This document shows positions 33,289 to 42,088 of a DNA stretch of 64,000 bases, in pieces (the stretch's first letter is position 1; each line of letters opens with the position of its first letter). The translations under genes and the position numbers were made by a program. The DNA comes from JAWLHU01 sp049324875 (GTDB lineage Bacteria > Bacillota > Sulfobacillia > Symbiobacteriales > Symbiobacteriaceae), in assembly GCA_049324875.1 (NCBI GenBank), contig JBMONC010000048.1, positions 1 through 64,000 of the forward strand. The letters run 5' to 3'. A model generated the notes under the pieces. That model saw only the letters and a program-made list of their open reading frames with translations. It was not told the origin of the DNA and did not search any database.

Positions 33289-34032
33289 CTATCGCACCAG
33301 CCGGGCTCCCCCGGTGTAGACCGCCATATGCTTGGGGCTCCGGGCGTAGCCCACCAGCTCGATCCCCAGGTGGGAGGCGAGCCGCACCGCCTGGTCGGTG
33401 GCCGCCGTCAGCGAGGCGCCGACGGCGATGCCGGACCGGCCCAGCTTGGTGGCCGCCTCGTAGCTGATCCGCCCCGAGGTGAGCGCCACCGTCCGCCGGA
33501 GGTCCCACCCGGCCCGGAAGGCGGCCCCGATCGCCTTGTCCAGGGCGTTGTGCCGCCCGATATCCTCCCGGACGATCAGCTCCCCGGTCTCCAGGTGCTT
33601 CAGCCCGGCGGCGTGGACCCCCCCGGTCTCGGCGTAGAGCGGGGTGTTCTGCTGCAGCTCCTTCGCCCAGGCCAGCAGATCCTCCACCCTTACGGTCAGC
33701 GGGTGGTCCACCTTCTTCAGCTGAAGGGCGTCCTTCAGCGAGGAGAAGGTGACCCCCTTGCCGCAGCCGGCGGTCAGGTAGCGCTTGCGGGTGCCCGAGT
33801 CGGGCAGCACATCGACCCCGGGCAGGTCGACCCAGATCAGCCCCCGGTCCTCATCCACCGAGAGCTTGCCGATGGCCGAGATCTCCCGGATCAGCCCCTC
33901 GCCGAAGAGAAAACCAATCGCCCAGTCATCGAGATGGCTGGGCGTTGTCTGCAAAGTGACTAGCTCTTCATCATTCACGTACAGGGTCGCCGGCCGCTCC
34001 ACCGGCATGGCCGGCGCCTGGAACTCGGACAT
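33289..34032 (-). CDS. fdhD: FdhD, formate dehydrogenase sulfurtransferase
   Basis: 247 residues. The motif TAGCGKGVTF holds the single conserved cysteine that passes sulfur from IscS/NifS to the molybdenum/tungsten cofactor. EDIGRHNALDKAIG and LTSGRISYE are FdhD signatures. This step activates Mo/W-bisPGD formate dehydrogenases. AGGAGGG precedes the ATG. It follows the AOR-like gene by 14 bases and belongs to the formate dehydrogenase locus. Confidence 0.96.
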   Translation of the reverse strand: MSEFQAPAMPVERPATLYVNDEELVTLQTTPSHLDDWAIGFLFGEGLIREISAIGKLSVDEDRGLIWVDLPGVDVLPDSGTRKRYLTAGCGKGVTFSSLKDALQLKKVDHPLTVRVEDLLAWAKELQQNTPLYAETGGVHAAGLKHLETGELIVREDIGRHNALDKAIGAAFRAGWDLRRTVALTSGRISYEAATKLGRSGIAVGASLTAATDQAVRLASHLGIELVGYARSPKHMAVYTGGARLVR

Positions 34033-34046
34033 GCAGAAGCCCTCCT

Positions 34047-35051
34047 CTAGACGGCGGCGCTGGTCAGGAGCCCCTGGGTGGCCGTCAGCGCCTCCCGCAG
34101 CACCTGCCCCGGACGCTCCTTCCAGACCCGCTGGCAGGTGCCCAGCAGGTCCGCCACCCCCGGTCCGCCCCGCTTCTTTCGAGGCGGAAGGGCCGAGACC
34201 AGCGGCTCCACCGCAGGGCCGAGCCGCTCCAGCAGCATCTCCTCGCCGAGGGCCAGCAGGCTCCCGACACCGGTCCGGTGCGCCATTTCGATGAAGGGTT
34301 CGCTCATCCGCGGCAGGATCCCTGCCTCGGCCGCCGCCGTGGCCAGGGCAGCCATCCGCTCGGCGGTGGGGGCGTCCAGCCCCAGGTCACCCGCCGTCTG
34401 CGCCGCACAGGAGAGCTTCCCCGGGCAGGCCAGGGTGCAGCCCGTGCACGTGGCGGGCACGCCCACCGCATCGTGGACCAGCACCGCCTTGATCCGCTTG
34501 GCGCCCAGCACCGCCGCCACGCCCGAGCCTCCCGCATAGTGGCCCTCGTGGGCCAGGGTCGAGAAGGGGACAGCGTTCTCCGCAGCGGGCCCGAGCACCA
34601 TCGAGGCCCAGCCGGGACCGACCTCGCCCCGGAGCACCCGCTCCGTCCCGGGGACATCCATCCCCCAGAGCGCCCCCGCATCCACCACTTGCACCCCGTC
34701 CGGGTCCACCAGAAGCACCCCCGGCCGGTCCAGCTCCCCATGGATCACCAGCGCATCAAACCCCGATCCCTTGAGCGCAGCCGCCATCCGCCCCCCCATC
34801 GAGGAGAGCGCCAGCCGCCCATCGGGCCCCGGAGCCGCCCCCATCGAGAGCCGCCCCGCCATCCCATCCGAGAGGGGCCCCGTAGCCAGAGCCACCCGAG
34901 CCATCCCGCGGGAGCCGGTGAGCAGCCGGGCCACAAACCCCGCCCCCCCGACAAAGGAACGCTTCAGATCGATCGACGTCGCCTCCACCCGCGCCACCCG
35001 GTTGGACAGGTCGACGTGCAGGATCTGCTCCGCGTACTCCCACTCGGACAT
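34047..35051 (-). CDS. Short aldehyde:ferredoxin oxidoreductase-like protein (AOR N-domain)
   Basis: 334 residues against about 600 for full AOR. The N-terminal domain is clear (QILHVDLSNRVARVEATSID, FVGGAGFVARLL, then ALATGPLSDGMAGR, SSMGGRMAAALKGSGFDALV and GSGVAAVLGAKRIKAVLV). A cysteine set follows (CTGCTLACPGKLSC), where AOR binds its 4Fe-4S cluster. The C-terminal half with the remaining cofactor ligands is absent, and the end is a proper TAG stop. It sits between the fdh genes and fdhD, so it may help cofactor handling for formate dehydrogenase rather than oxidise aldehydes. Confidence 0.8.
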   Translation of the reverse strand: MSEWEYAEQILHVDLSNRVARVEATSIDLKRSFVGGAGFVARLLTGSRGMARVALATGPLSDGMAGRLSMGAAPGPDGRLALSSMGGRMAAALKGSGFDALVIHGELDRPGVLLVDPDGVQVVDAGALWGMDVPGTERVLRGEVGPGWASMVLGPAAENAVPFSTLAHEGHYAGGSGVAAVLGAKRIKAVLVHDAVGVPATCTGCTLACPGKLSCAAQTAGDLGLDAPTAERMAALATAAAEAGILPRMSEPFIEMAHRTGVGSLLALGEEMLLERLGPAVEPLVSALPPRKKRGGPGVADLLGTCQRVWKERPGQVLREALTATQGLLTSAAV

Positions 35052-35154
35052 GACCCCACCCCCTGATAAACAGGCTACACCTGGTTCTTAGAGCCAGCCG
35101 CCCCAGGCCAGGGCAGGACCCGACCTGACCCCCAGATGGGCCGGCAGGCCTGGA

Positions 35155-35345
35155 GCCGGCCAGGGGCACCCCAGAGCGACATCAGCGCCGGAGCTTAGGG
35201 ACGCTAGGCCTACCCGACTCAGGCAAGAATCGGGCGGTGCGCAGCAAGGCAGGCCCGCCAGCGACGGTTTCCGATTCTTGCCCAGCCCAACGGGCCGTAG
35301 CGTCCCTTGGCGACCAGCGTGGAGCGACGGGTGCCCCTGGCCGGC
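35155..35345. ncRNA. 190-nt imperfect palindrome, candidate structured RNA or element
   Basis: Three perfect helices are nested: 35155-35171 with 35329-35345 (17 bp), 35197-35206 with 35298-35307 (10 bp, extended by GGCC pairs), and 35222-35233 with 35271-35282 (12 bp). They are separated by internal loops of 25/21 and about 11/9 bases, with a 37-base apical region. Both sides of the large loop carry GAGCGAC and CAGCG. No coding frame is credible. It fills most of the 319-base space between fdhC and the AOR-like gene. It could be an RNA, a leader, or a small transposable element. Confidence 0.6.
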
Positions 35346-35370
35346 GACCGCCTAAGAGACCAGCGCGACC

Positions 35371-36537
35371 CTAATCCCCAGCGTGCTGCAGCTTCGAGTC
35401 CTTCTCATCCCGACCCAGGATCGCCGGCAGCGTCTCCACGAACCAGGTGTAGATCACCAACGTGCCTGCGATCGCCCCGACCGAGAAGATCACCTCCGCC
35501 GCCTTCGGCGTGTACGAGGCGTTCAGCGCATCCATCAACCCGGTCATCGCCGTGTTGGTCCGGAGCAGGATCATGCCGCCGACGGTCATCATTGCCGCCG
35601 TCACCAGCCCCGCCTTCTGCTGCCGGAGCGGGCTGGCGAAGAGGAAGATCGGGATCAGGTAGCCCACGATGATCTCCGCCCACCAGAGCACCGTCTCAAA
35701 CCGGCCGACGAAGATCTCGCCCAGGGTTCCCTCGGTCACCATCGAACCCAGCCGCCAGGCCAGGGTCACGGTCAGCAGCCCGGCGATCCAGGGGGCGAAC
35801 TTCGCCAGCAGGCCGGTCTGGAACGGGGTCCGGTAGTACTTGTTCGACCAGCCCTCGATCAGGATCGCCACCGAGAGCCCCGCCGCGATGGCGGTGGTCA
35901 GGAAGGTGTAGTTGATCCAGGGGTGGTACCAGAGCGGGTCCATCCGCTTGCCGACGATCATGAAGATCGTGCCCAGCGAGGACTGGTGCATCGTGGAGAG
36001 CAGGACACCGAAGAGGACGAAGCCCGGCATGATCTTGTGCAGGGTGTGCTCCAGCTTGTGGACCCACTGCAGGTTCTGCCGCTCCATCACCCGGGGCACG
36101 TTCTCCAGGAAGAGCACCATGATGTAGAGCGCCATGCACCAGGCGACCTCGAAGAGCGGGGAGTGCAGGTTGCCGCCGAAGATCAGCGGGTTCGCAATCC
36201 GCCAGGGCAGCCCGATGTCGAAGGCCAGGCTGACGCCCGCCGACAGGTAGGCGATCGCCGCCCAGATGACGGCACGCCGCATGATGTGCTCATACTTCTT
36301 CCCGATCGGCGTGAAGTACCGGATGAACGCCAGGGTGAAGCCGCTGGCGCCCAGCGGGACGAAGATGATCACGTGGATCGTCTTCCAGATCGCCCAGGGC
36401 ATCGAGTCGTTCATGCCGGTCACGGCGCCCAGGCCGGTGAAGAGCCGGATCACCGCCACCACCGCGGCGGCCAGGAAGAGGGCCAGGAGGATCCCCTTGA
36501 AGGGGGTTATCTGCCAACGCCACCAGGTCGTCTTCAC
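35371..36537 (-). CDS. NrfD/HybB-type membrane subunit of formate dehydrogenase
   Basis: 388 residues with about nine or ten membrane helices. MPWAIWKTIHVIIFVPLGAS and the His-rich helices (VHKLEHTLHK; MHQSSLGTIFMI) match the NrfD/PsrC/HybB family that passes electrons between an iron-sulfur subunit and the quinone pool without heme. Its start overlaps the end of fdhB by four bases. It replaces the cytochrome b subunit used in E. coli formate dehydrogenase N. Confidence 0.92.
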   Translation of the reverse strand: MKTTWWRWQITPFKGILLALFLAAAVVAVIRLFTGLGAVTGMNDSMPWAIWKTIHVIIFVPLGASGFTLAFIRYFTPIGKKYEHIMRRAVIWAAIAYLSAGVSLAFDIGLPWRIANPLIFGGNLHSPLFEVAWCMALYIMVLFLENVPRVMERQNLQWVHKLEHTLHKIMPGFVLFGVLLSTMHQSSLGTIFMIVGKRMDPLWYHPWINYTFLTTAIAAGLSVAILIEGWSNKYYRTPFQTGLLAKFAPWIAGLLTVTLAWRLGSMVTEGTLGEIFVGRFETVLWWAEIIVGYLIPIFLFASPLRQQKAGLVTAAMMTVGGMILLRTNTAMTGLMDALNASYTPKAAEVIFSVGAIAGTLVIYTWFVETLPAILGRDEKDSKLQHAGD

Positions 36538-37325
36538 TCCGCACCACCCTCCTTCCGCTCCGCCTCCAGCTGGTTGCGACGGTTCGAGTAGGCCAGCAGC
36601 CCCAGGGAGGCGGCCGAGATGACGCCCAGCAGGGCGGGCAGCTGCTTCATCGCCTTCCAGGTGAAGTTCGGGATCGATTCGGTCGTCACGTCGGTGTTGA
36701 GGGTGGTCAGATCCAGCGGCACGGAGGAGATGTACATGACGGCGGTGCCGCCCACCTCATGCTCGCCGTAGACGTGGTTGATATACCGGTCGCCGCCCTT
36801 GGCGATCTTCTCCTTGGCCAGGGCGAGCAGCTCCTCCCGCTTGCCGTACTGGATCGCATCCACCGGGCAGGTGGCGGCGCAGGCCGGCTCCATCCCCGCC
36901 TCGGTCCGCTCGAAGCAGAGGTTGCACTTCTGCATCTTCGGCACGGCCTTGTCGTACTCGTACTTCGGCACGCCGAAGGGGCAGCCGATCTGGCAGTACC
37001 GGCAGCCGATGCACTTGTCGTGGTCGATGGTGACCGCACCGTTGGCCTCCTTGTGGAGGGCGTGGCCGATGCAGACCGAGACGCAGGCCGGATCCTCGCA
37101 GTGGAGGCAGCCCGTCTTGGTGAAGGTCCAGACCGTCTGGCCGTCACGTTCGGCGGTCAGGAACTCCACCGTGGTCCAGGTGTAGGCGGAGCGCTTCGCC
37201 GGGTTGGTGTAGTCGGCTCCGATCATCGTCTCCTCAGCCGGGAGGTCGTTCCACTGCTTGCAGGCCACCTGACAGCCCCGGCAGCCCATGCACTTGGACA
37301 GGTCGATCAACATGCCGTAGCCCAT
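36534..37325 (-). CDS. fdhB: 4Fe-4S ferredoxin subunit of formate dehydrogenase
   Basis: 263 residues. Four cysteine clusters are visible (CMGCRGCQVAC; CLHCEDPACVSVC; CIGCRYCQIGC; CNLCFERTEAGMEPACAATC), the usual four 4Fe-4S sites of FdnH/HybA-type subunits. A single C-terminal membrane helix (LPALLGVISAASLGLLAY) anchors it. It starts four bases after fdhA ends and couples to the NrfD subunit. It transfers electrons from the catalytic subunit to the membrane. Confidence 0.95.
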   Translation of the reverse strand: MGYGMLIDLSKCMGCRGCQVACKQWNDLPAEETMIGADYTNPAKRSAYTWTTVEFLTAERDGQTVWTFTKTGCLHCEDPACVSVCIGHALHKEANGAVTIDHDKCIGCRYCQIGCPFGVPKYEYDKAVPKMQKCNLCFERTEAGMEPACAATCPVDAIQYGKREELLALAKEKIAKGGDRYINHVYGEHEVGGTAVMYISSVPLDLTTLNTDVTTESIPNFTWKAMKQLPALLGVISAASLGLLAYSNRRNQLEAERKEGGAE

Positions 37326-37329
37326 GAGC

Positions 37330-40300
37330 TTACCCCCTTACGGCGCCGGTACCGGCGACCTTTTTGACGTTGCAGAGGAAGGCCTTGTACTCCGGAATCT
37401 GGGTGTTGGCGTCGCCGATATGCGGGGTCAGCACGTTGGCGGAGGCGCCGGTGTACATCCCCATGAAGCCCCAGTGCCAGGGCATGCCGACCACCTCGGT
37501 CTCCTTGCCGTGGACCATCAGCGACTTCATCCGCGGGGTGACCATCGCCGGGGCGACCAGGGAGCCGCGCACCGTGGTCACCTCGATCCGGTCACCGGAC
37601 TGGACGCCCAGCTTGGCCGCCAGGCTCTGGGAGATCTCGACGAACATGTCGGGCATCATCTCGCCGAGCCAGGGCACCGAGCGGGTCATCGCACCGGACT
37701 GCCAGTGCTCCGTCACCCGGTAGGTGGTGCAGACGTACGGGTACTCCTCGCTGCCCACCTTGGCCACCTGACCGAAATCGCCCTTGCCGGAGATGGTGAT
37801 CGCCGGGTTGAACTGCCGCTTCGAGAGCTTGTTGCTGACCGGCGACTCCACCGGCTCATAGTGCTCGGGCAGCGGACCGTCCTTCAGGGCGCCGGTGTTC
37901 CAGAGCAGCCCCTTCCCCTCCACCGTCATGATGAACGGGTTGACCGCCGAGGTGGTGGGCGGGTTGGTGCCGAGGAAGTCGGGGATGTCCTGGGCGATCC
38001 ACTTCTTGTTCGCCTCATCCCAGGCGAAGAGCGGCCGCTCCGGATCCCAGGGCTTGCCGTTCACATCGGTGGAGGCCCGGTTGTAGAGGATGCGGCGGTT
38101 GAGCGGCCAGGCGTAGGCCCAGCCCAGGTGGGTGCCCAGGGTCTTGCCGGGCTCATCCTTCTTCCGGTTCCGGCAGGCCGGGGTCTCGAAGTTGGAGAAG
38201 TAGCCGGTGTAGATCCAGCAGCCGGAGGCGGTGGAGCCGTCATCCTTCAGCAGGCCGAAGGAGCCCAACCCCTTCTTGTCCGCCACCGTGTAGCCATTGA
38301 TCTCGAAGGCGACCTTCTCGGCGCTGGGATGGCCATGGCCGTCGTCGTAGTCCCAGGTCATCTTCAGGATCGGATCGGGGAAGGCGCCGCCCTGCTTGCT
38401 GTAGAGCTCCTTCAGCTTCTTGACCAGGGCGTCGGCAATCCAGAGGTCATCCCTGGAGTCGCCCAGCGGCTCCACCGCCTTGTCCCGCCACTGGATCCAG
38501 CGGCCCGAGTTGGTGACCGTCCCGCACTTTTCGAAGGAGGCGGCGGCCGGCAGGAGGAAGACCTCGGTCTGGATCTCCTCGGGCTTCATGTTCGGCCCCT
38601 TCCAGAAGGCGGCGGTCTCCGTCTCGAACAGGTCGATGGTGACCAGCCACTCCAGCTTGGCGAGGGCCGAGCGCTCCCGGCTGACGTTGGGGCCGCCCAC
38701 GGCGAAGTTCTGGCCCCAGGCGAAGACGCCCTTCAGCTCGCCCCGGTCCATTGCCTCGAAGATCGCCATGTGGCTGTGGTCCCGGGCGTCCAGCTTCGGC
38801 AGGAAGTGGTAGGCAAAGTCGTTCGCCTTGGTGGCGGCCTCACCGTACCAAGCCTTCAGCATGGAGTTCATGAACTTGGGCCGGTTGACCCAGTAGCCGC
38901 CCTTCGGGGTCGACTCGTGGTACTTGGCCAGGGTCGGGTGCGCCCCGGCGGAGGGCATCGGCATGTAGCCGGGCAGGTTGTTCCAGAGCATGGCGAAGTC
39001 GGTGGAGCCCTGCACGTTCGACTCGCCCCGCTGGGCGTTGACGCCGCCGCCGGCGATGCCGATGTTGCCCAGCAGCAGCTGGATCAGGGCGATCGCCCGC
39101 ACGTTCTGGGAGCCATGGGTCGACTGGGTGATGCCCATGGCGTACAGGATGTTGCCCGCCTTGTTGGGCCGTCCGGTGGAGCAGTAAAGCTCGGCGACCT
39201 TGAGGTAATCGGCCTCCGACATGCCGCAGGTGGCCGCCACCATCGACGGGGTGTAGCGGCTGTAGTGCTGCCTCATCAGGTTGAGGACGCACTGGGGGTC
39301 CTGCAGGGTCTGATCGGTCTTAATGTTCCCCTTCTCATCCCGCTGGTACTGCCAGGTGGCGGTGTTGTAGCTCACCTGGCCGTCGGCCCCGACCTTAGCG
39401 CCGGTGAAGAGACCTTCCTCGAACTTGAACTTCGGGTCGATCAGGTAGCTGGCGTTGGTGTACTTGGCGACGTACTCCTGCGGGAAGAGCCCCTTGCTCA
39501 GGGCGTAGTTCATCAGACCGCCGAAGAAGGCGATGTCGGTGCCCGGCCGGATCGGCACGTAGAGGTCGGCCAGGGCAGCGGTCCGGTTGAACTTCGGGTC
39601 GACCACGATCAACTTGGCGCCCCGGGTCTCCCGGGCCTTGTTGATCCAGCGCATGGAGATGGGGTGGTTCTCGGCGGGGTTGGCACCGATGCAGAGGAAG
39701 ACATCGCTGTTCTGGTAATCGGTCCAGTGGTTCGTCATCGCACCACGCCCGAAGGAGGCGGCCAGACCGGCCACCGTCGAGCTGTGTCAGAGGCGCGCGT
39801 GGTGCTCCAACCGCACCACGCCCAGGGAGCGCATCAGCTTGGCGAGGACGTAGTTCTCCTCGTTGTCCAGCGCCGCCGACCCGATGTGGGAGATGGCAAA
39901 GGTCCGGTTGACGGTGACACCCTTGGCGTCGGTGGTCTCGAAGGTGGCGTCGCGGGTCGCCTTCACCTTCTCGGCGATGCGGGAGATCGCCCAGTCCCAG
40001 TCCTTCTCGACCCAGTCCTTGGCGCCGGGAGCCCGGTACTTCACCTTCTGGAGGCGGCGCGGGTTCGGCTCGTACCGCCCGTCGTTGTCCAGGGTCAGCC
40101 GGAGCCCCATCACCGAGGAGCCCTTGGAGCAGAGCGCCCCCTCGTTGATCGGATGCTCCGGATCGCCCATGGCATGGACGACCTCGCCATCCCTCACCGA
40201 GATGATGATGCCGCAGCCGACGGAACAGTAGGGACAGACGGTCCGGACCTCCTTAGTCCCCTCGATCTTGGTCGCGCGGCCCCCTGCGGCCTCGGCCTTA

Positions 40301-40374
40301 CCGAGGTCCATCAGGGAGAGGACGCTGCCTGCTGCCAGGGACTTTCTCAGCAGATCTCGCCTGGTCAGAGTCAC
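37330..40374 (-). CDS. fdhA: Formate dehydrogenase catalytic subunit, selenocysteine protein
   Basis: 1014 residues when the in-frame TGA at 39787-39789 is read as Sec196. A twin-arginine signal (TLTRRDLLRKSLAAG) is followed by the 4Fe-4S site (CPYCSVGCG...CSKG), then LEHHARL-U-HSSTVAGLAA, matching the Sec position of E. coli FdnG, and the molybdopterin domains (GANPAENHP ... WGQNFAVGGPN). Length agrees with FdnG/FdoG. The GTG at 40374 is chosen from the twin-arginine context. It oxidises formate to CO2 outside the membrane. The apparent split into two genes is due only to the Sec codon. Confidence 0.95.
39757..39789 (-). promoter_or_regulatory. Sec codon and SECIS element of fdhA
   Basis: UGA at 39787-39789 is followed after 11 bases by a seven-bp stem GGTGGCC / GGCCGCC (one G-U pair) closing the loop GGTCT. 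The loop starts 18 bases after the UGA. Both loop sequence and distance match E. coli fdhF/fdnG SECIS elements that bind SelB. Confidence 0.92.
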
Positions 40375-40405
40375 TCTCTTCCACCCCCGTGTGAGCGCTG
40401 ATGTT

Positions 40406-40461
40406 CTTCCCAAGAGGTCACCGGCGCCTGTGATCCCCTTCAGCATACCTCCGGGGGGAAG
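40406..40461 (-). promoter_or_regulatory. Nested hairpin in the fdhA leader
   Basis: On the minus strand CTTCCC...GGGAAG encloses GAGGT...ACCTC, which encloses TCAC...GTGA. It ends about 30 bases before the fdhA start. It could be a Mo/W-cofactor-sensing leader, but I cannot match it to the Moco consensus. Confidence 0.4.
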
Positions 40462-40520
40462 AGGCCGGAAATAGCGCAGGATGTAGGTTTTGTGGTAGCA
40501 CCGACGCGATTCAAGTCTAA

Positions 40521-40568
40521 TTGTGCTCTGATTCACATAAGCGTTTTGTGTTGTGACCCACTTCACAA
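40521..40568 (-). promoter_or_regulatory. Two Rex- or CRP/FNR-type operators upstream of fdhA
   Basis: TTGTGACCCACTTCACAA (40551-40568) is a perfect 6-6-6 palindrome. TTGTGCTCTGATTCACAT (40521-40538) has the same layout with mismatches, 30 bases apart. They fit the Rex operator (TTGTGAA-N4-TTCACAA) with one mismatch, or the CRP/FNR-family TGTGA-N6-TCACA. A third, weaker site TTGTGAAGACTATCACTT lies at 40821-40838. The remainder of 40375-40930 holds no gene. Confidence 0.7.
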
Positions 40569-40930
40569 GCATAGCGCCGAGAAATCGGACGGGGCCGTTA
40601 TGACTAGTCCAAAGGTGCTATTCGGATCAGCCGGAGAGCCGGTCTCATCGGGTAAAGACCGTATGGGGCGCGGAAATGCGGTGATTTTTCGCACAGCGGC
40701 CACGGGATCGCCGGTCAGCCCTCGCCGGGACCGACCGGCGGTATGGTTCCGAGCACTTGGCCCCTCCGTCGCTGACACCCTCGGTGTGGCCCCTTCTGCT
40801 CATCTGGTCTATACCCGTGCTTGTGAAGACTATCACTTACTGGTGCCTTCTACCCGTTTGCGGCAAAAATTACGCTGTCCGCCGGCCGCCTCTTGGTCCA
40901 TAATGGAGCGAGAGAGGGGATGAGAGATCG

Positions 40931-41554
40931 ATGGGTAGCGAGGGGCATCCGGTGCTGGCGGCGATCTACGACCGGGTGATGAGCGGCTTTGAGCGGACCG
41001 AGGGGCTGGGGTGGCGGAAGCAGGTGCTGGCCGGCTGCCGGGGCCGGGTGCTGGACCTGGGCTGCGGCACCGGGGCCAACTTCCCCGTCTGGCAGGGAAT
41101 CGAGGCCCTGGAGTTGCACGCCACCGAGCCCGACCCGCACATGCTCCGGCGGGCCAGGGCCCGGGCCGCCCGGCTGGGCCTGGCGGTCACCTTCGCCGGC
41201 GCTCCCGCCGAACGGCTGCCCTACCCCGACGGGTTCTTCGACGCCGTGGTCACCACCCTGGTCCTCTGCACCGTGGCGGACCCCGCCCGGGCCATTGCCG
41301 AGGTGGCCCGGGTCCTCAAACCGGGCGGCGAGTTCCGGTTCATGGAGCACGTGCGGGCCGGCGGCCGGATGGGCTGGTGGCAGGACCGACTCACCCCTCT
41401 CTGGCGGCGGGTCTCAGGGGGCTGCCACCTGAACCGGGAGACGGGGAGGGCGATCGCCGAGGCCTTTGTCGATGTCACCTGGGAGGCGGTGGAGCGCAGC
41501 TTTCCGGTGGGGCGGATCCTCCTGGGGCGGGCACGGAAGAGCCCCCATGTTTAG
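40931..41554 (+). CDS. Class I SAM-dependent methyltransferase
   Basis: 207 residues. Motif I VLDLGCGTGANF, the acidic residue after strand 2 (LHATEPDPHML), motif DAVVTTLVLCTV and GGEFRFMEHVRAGG define a Methyltransf_11-type fold close to the small phospholipid/thiol methyltransferase group (PmtA/METTL7-like: EHVRA, HLNRETG). A GGGATGAGA stretch serves as the ribosome binding site. Monocistronic with its own terminator. The acceptor substrate is not known. Confidence 0.88.
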   Translation: MGSEGHPVLAAIYDRVMSGFERTEGLGWRKQVLAGCRGRVLDLGCGTGANFPVWQGIEALELHATEPDPHMLRRARARAARLGLAVTFAGAPAERLPYPDGFFDAVVTTLVLCTVADPARAIAEVARVLKPGGEFRFMEHVRAGGRMGWWQDRLTPLWRRVSGGCHLNRETGRAIAEAFVDVTWEAVERSFPVGRILLGRARKSPHV

Positions 41555-41590
41555 GGCCTGGAAGGCTTCAGCGGCCTTCCAGGCCTTTCT
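41555..41590 (+). terminator. Terminator of the methyltransferase gene
   Basis: An 11-bp perfect stem GGCCTGGAAGG / CCTTCCAGGCC is followed by TTTCT. Confidence 0.88.
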
Positions 41591-41707
41591 GTCTATCGCG
41601 GTCGGCCAGATTGTTCGTTTGCACTATTGCGATGCGAACACAAGTTCGCTACCCTGAGACTGCCGGCTTCGCAGCCGCGCCAGCCAGAACCGCGAGGAGG
41701 AGACCGG

Positions 41708-42088
41708 ATGATCAGGAGAATCAGCCTGGGTGTGGGCGAGGACGCAACCTATTGCTCGTGTGCAGTCGCCGGGGATTTCATCTTCACCTCCCACCAGGGA
41801 GGGGGACAGCACTCCGATCAGATCGAGGTCCAGCTGGAGGCCGCCTTCAAGAACCTGGAGGAGGCCCTTCAGGCAGCGGGGGCCTCCCTCGACGACATCG
41901 TGCAGATCAACCTGCTCCTGAAGGAACTGGCTGACTTCCACAGGGCCGAGGCGGTCTTCCGGAAGGTCTTCACCAAGGGGTATCCGCCGCGCAGTACATA
42001 CAAGACCGAGTTCATCGCCCCCCAGATCCTGGTCCAGATCGACGCCATCGCCTACAGGCCGTCGCCAACGGCTCAGGTCAGCAGGTAG
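41708..42088 (+). CDS. RidA (YjgF/UK114) family protein
   Basis: 126 residues. The family fold is apparent: GDFIFTSHQGG, then AFKNLEEALQAAGASLDDIVQINLLL, and PPRSTYKTEFI...VQIDAIAY, where the Arg of the active-site region is present. RidA members deaminate reactive enamines/imines. The first strand lacks the usual Gly-Pro segment, so this is a divergent member. AGGAGG lies seven bases before the ATG. Its 3' end overlaps the convergent ZIP gene by 16 bases. Confidence 0.85.
   Translation: MIRRISLGVGEDATYCSCAVAGDFIFTSHQGGGQHSDQIEVQLEAAFKNLEEALQAAGASLDDIVQINLLLKELADFHRAEAVFRKVFTKGYPPRSTYKTEFIAPQILVQIDAIAYRPSPTAQVSR

Noticed and set aside
35155..35345. tRNA-Sec (selC) near fdh
   Set aside because: The palindrome has no tRNA arms, TTCGA loop or TCA anticodon.
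42073..42088. Tail overlap of ridA and ZIP genes as a special feature
   Set aside because: A 16-base convergent overlap is ordinary in compact genomes.
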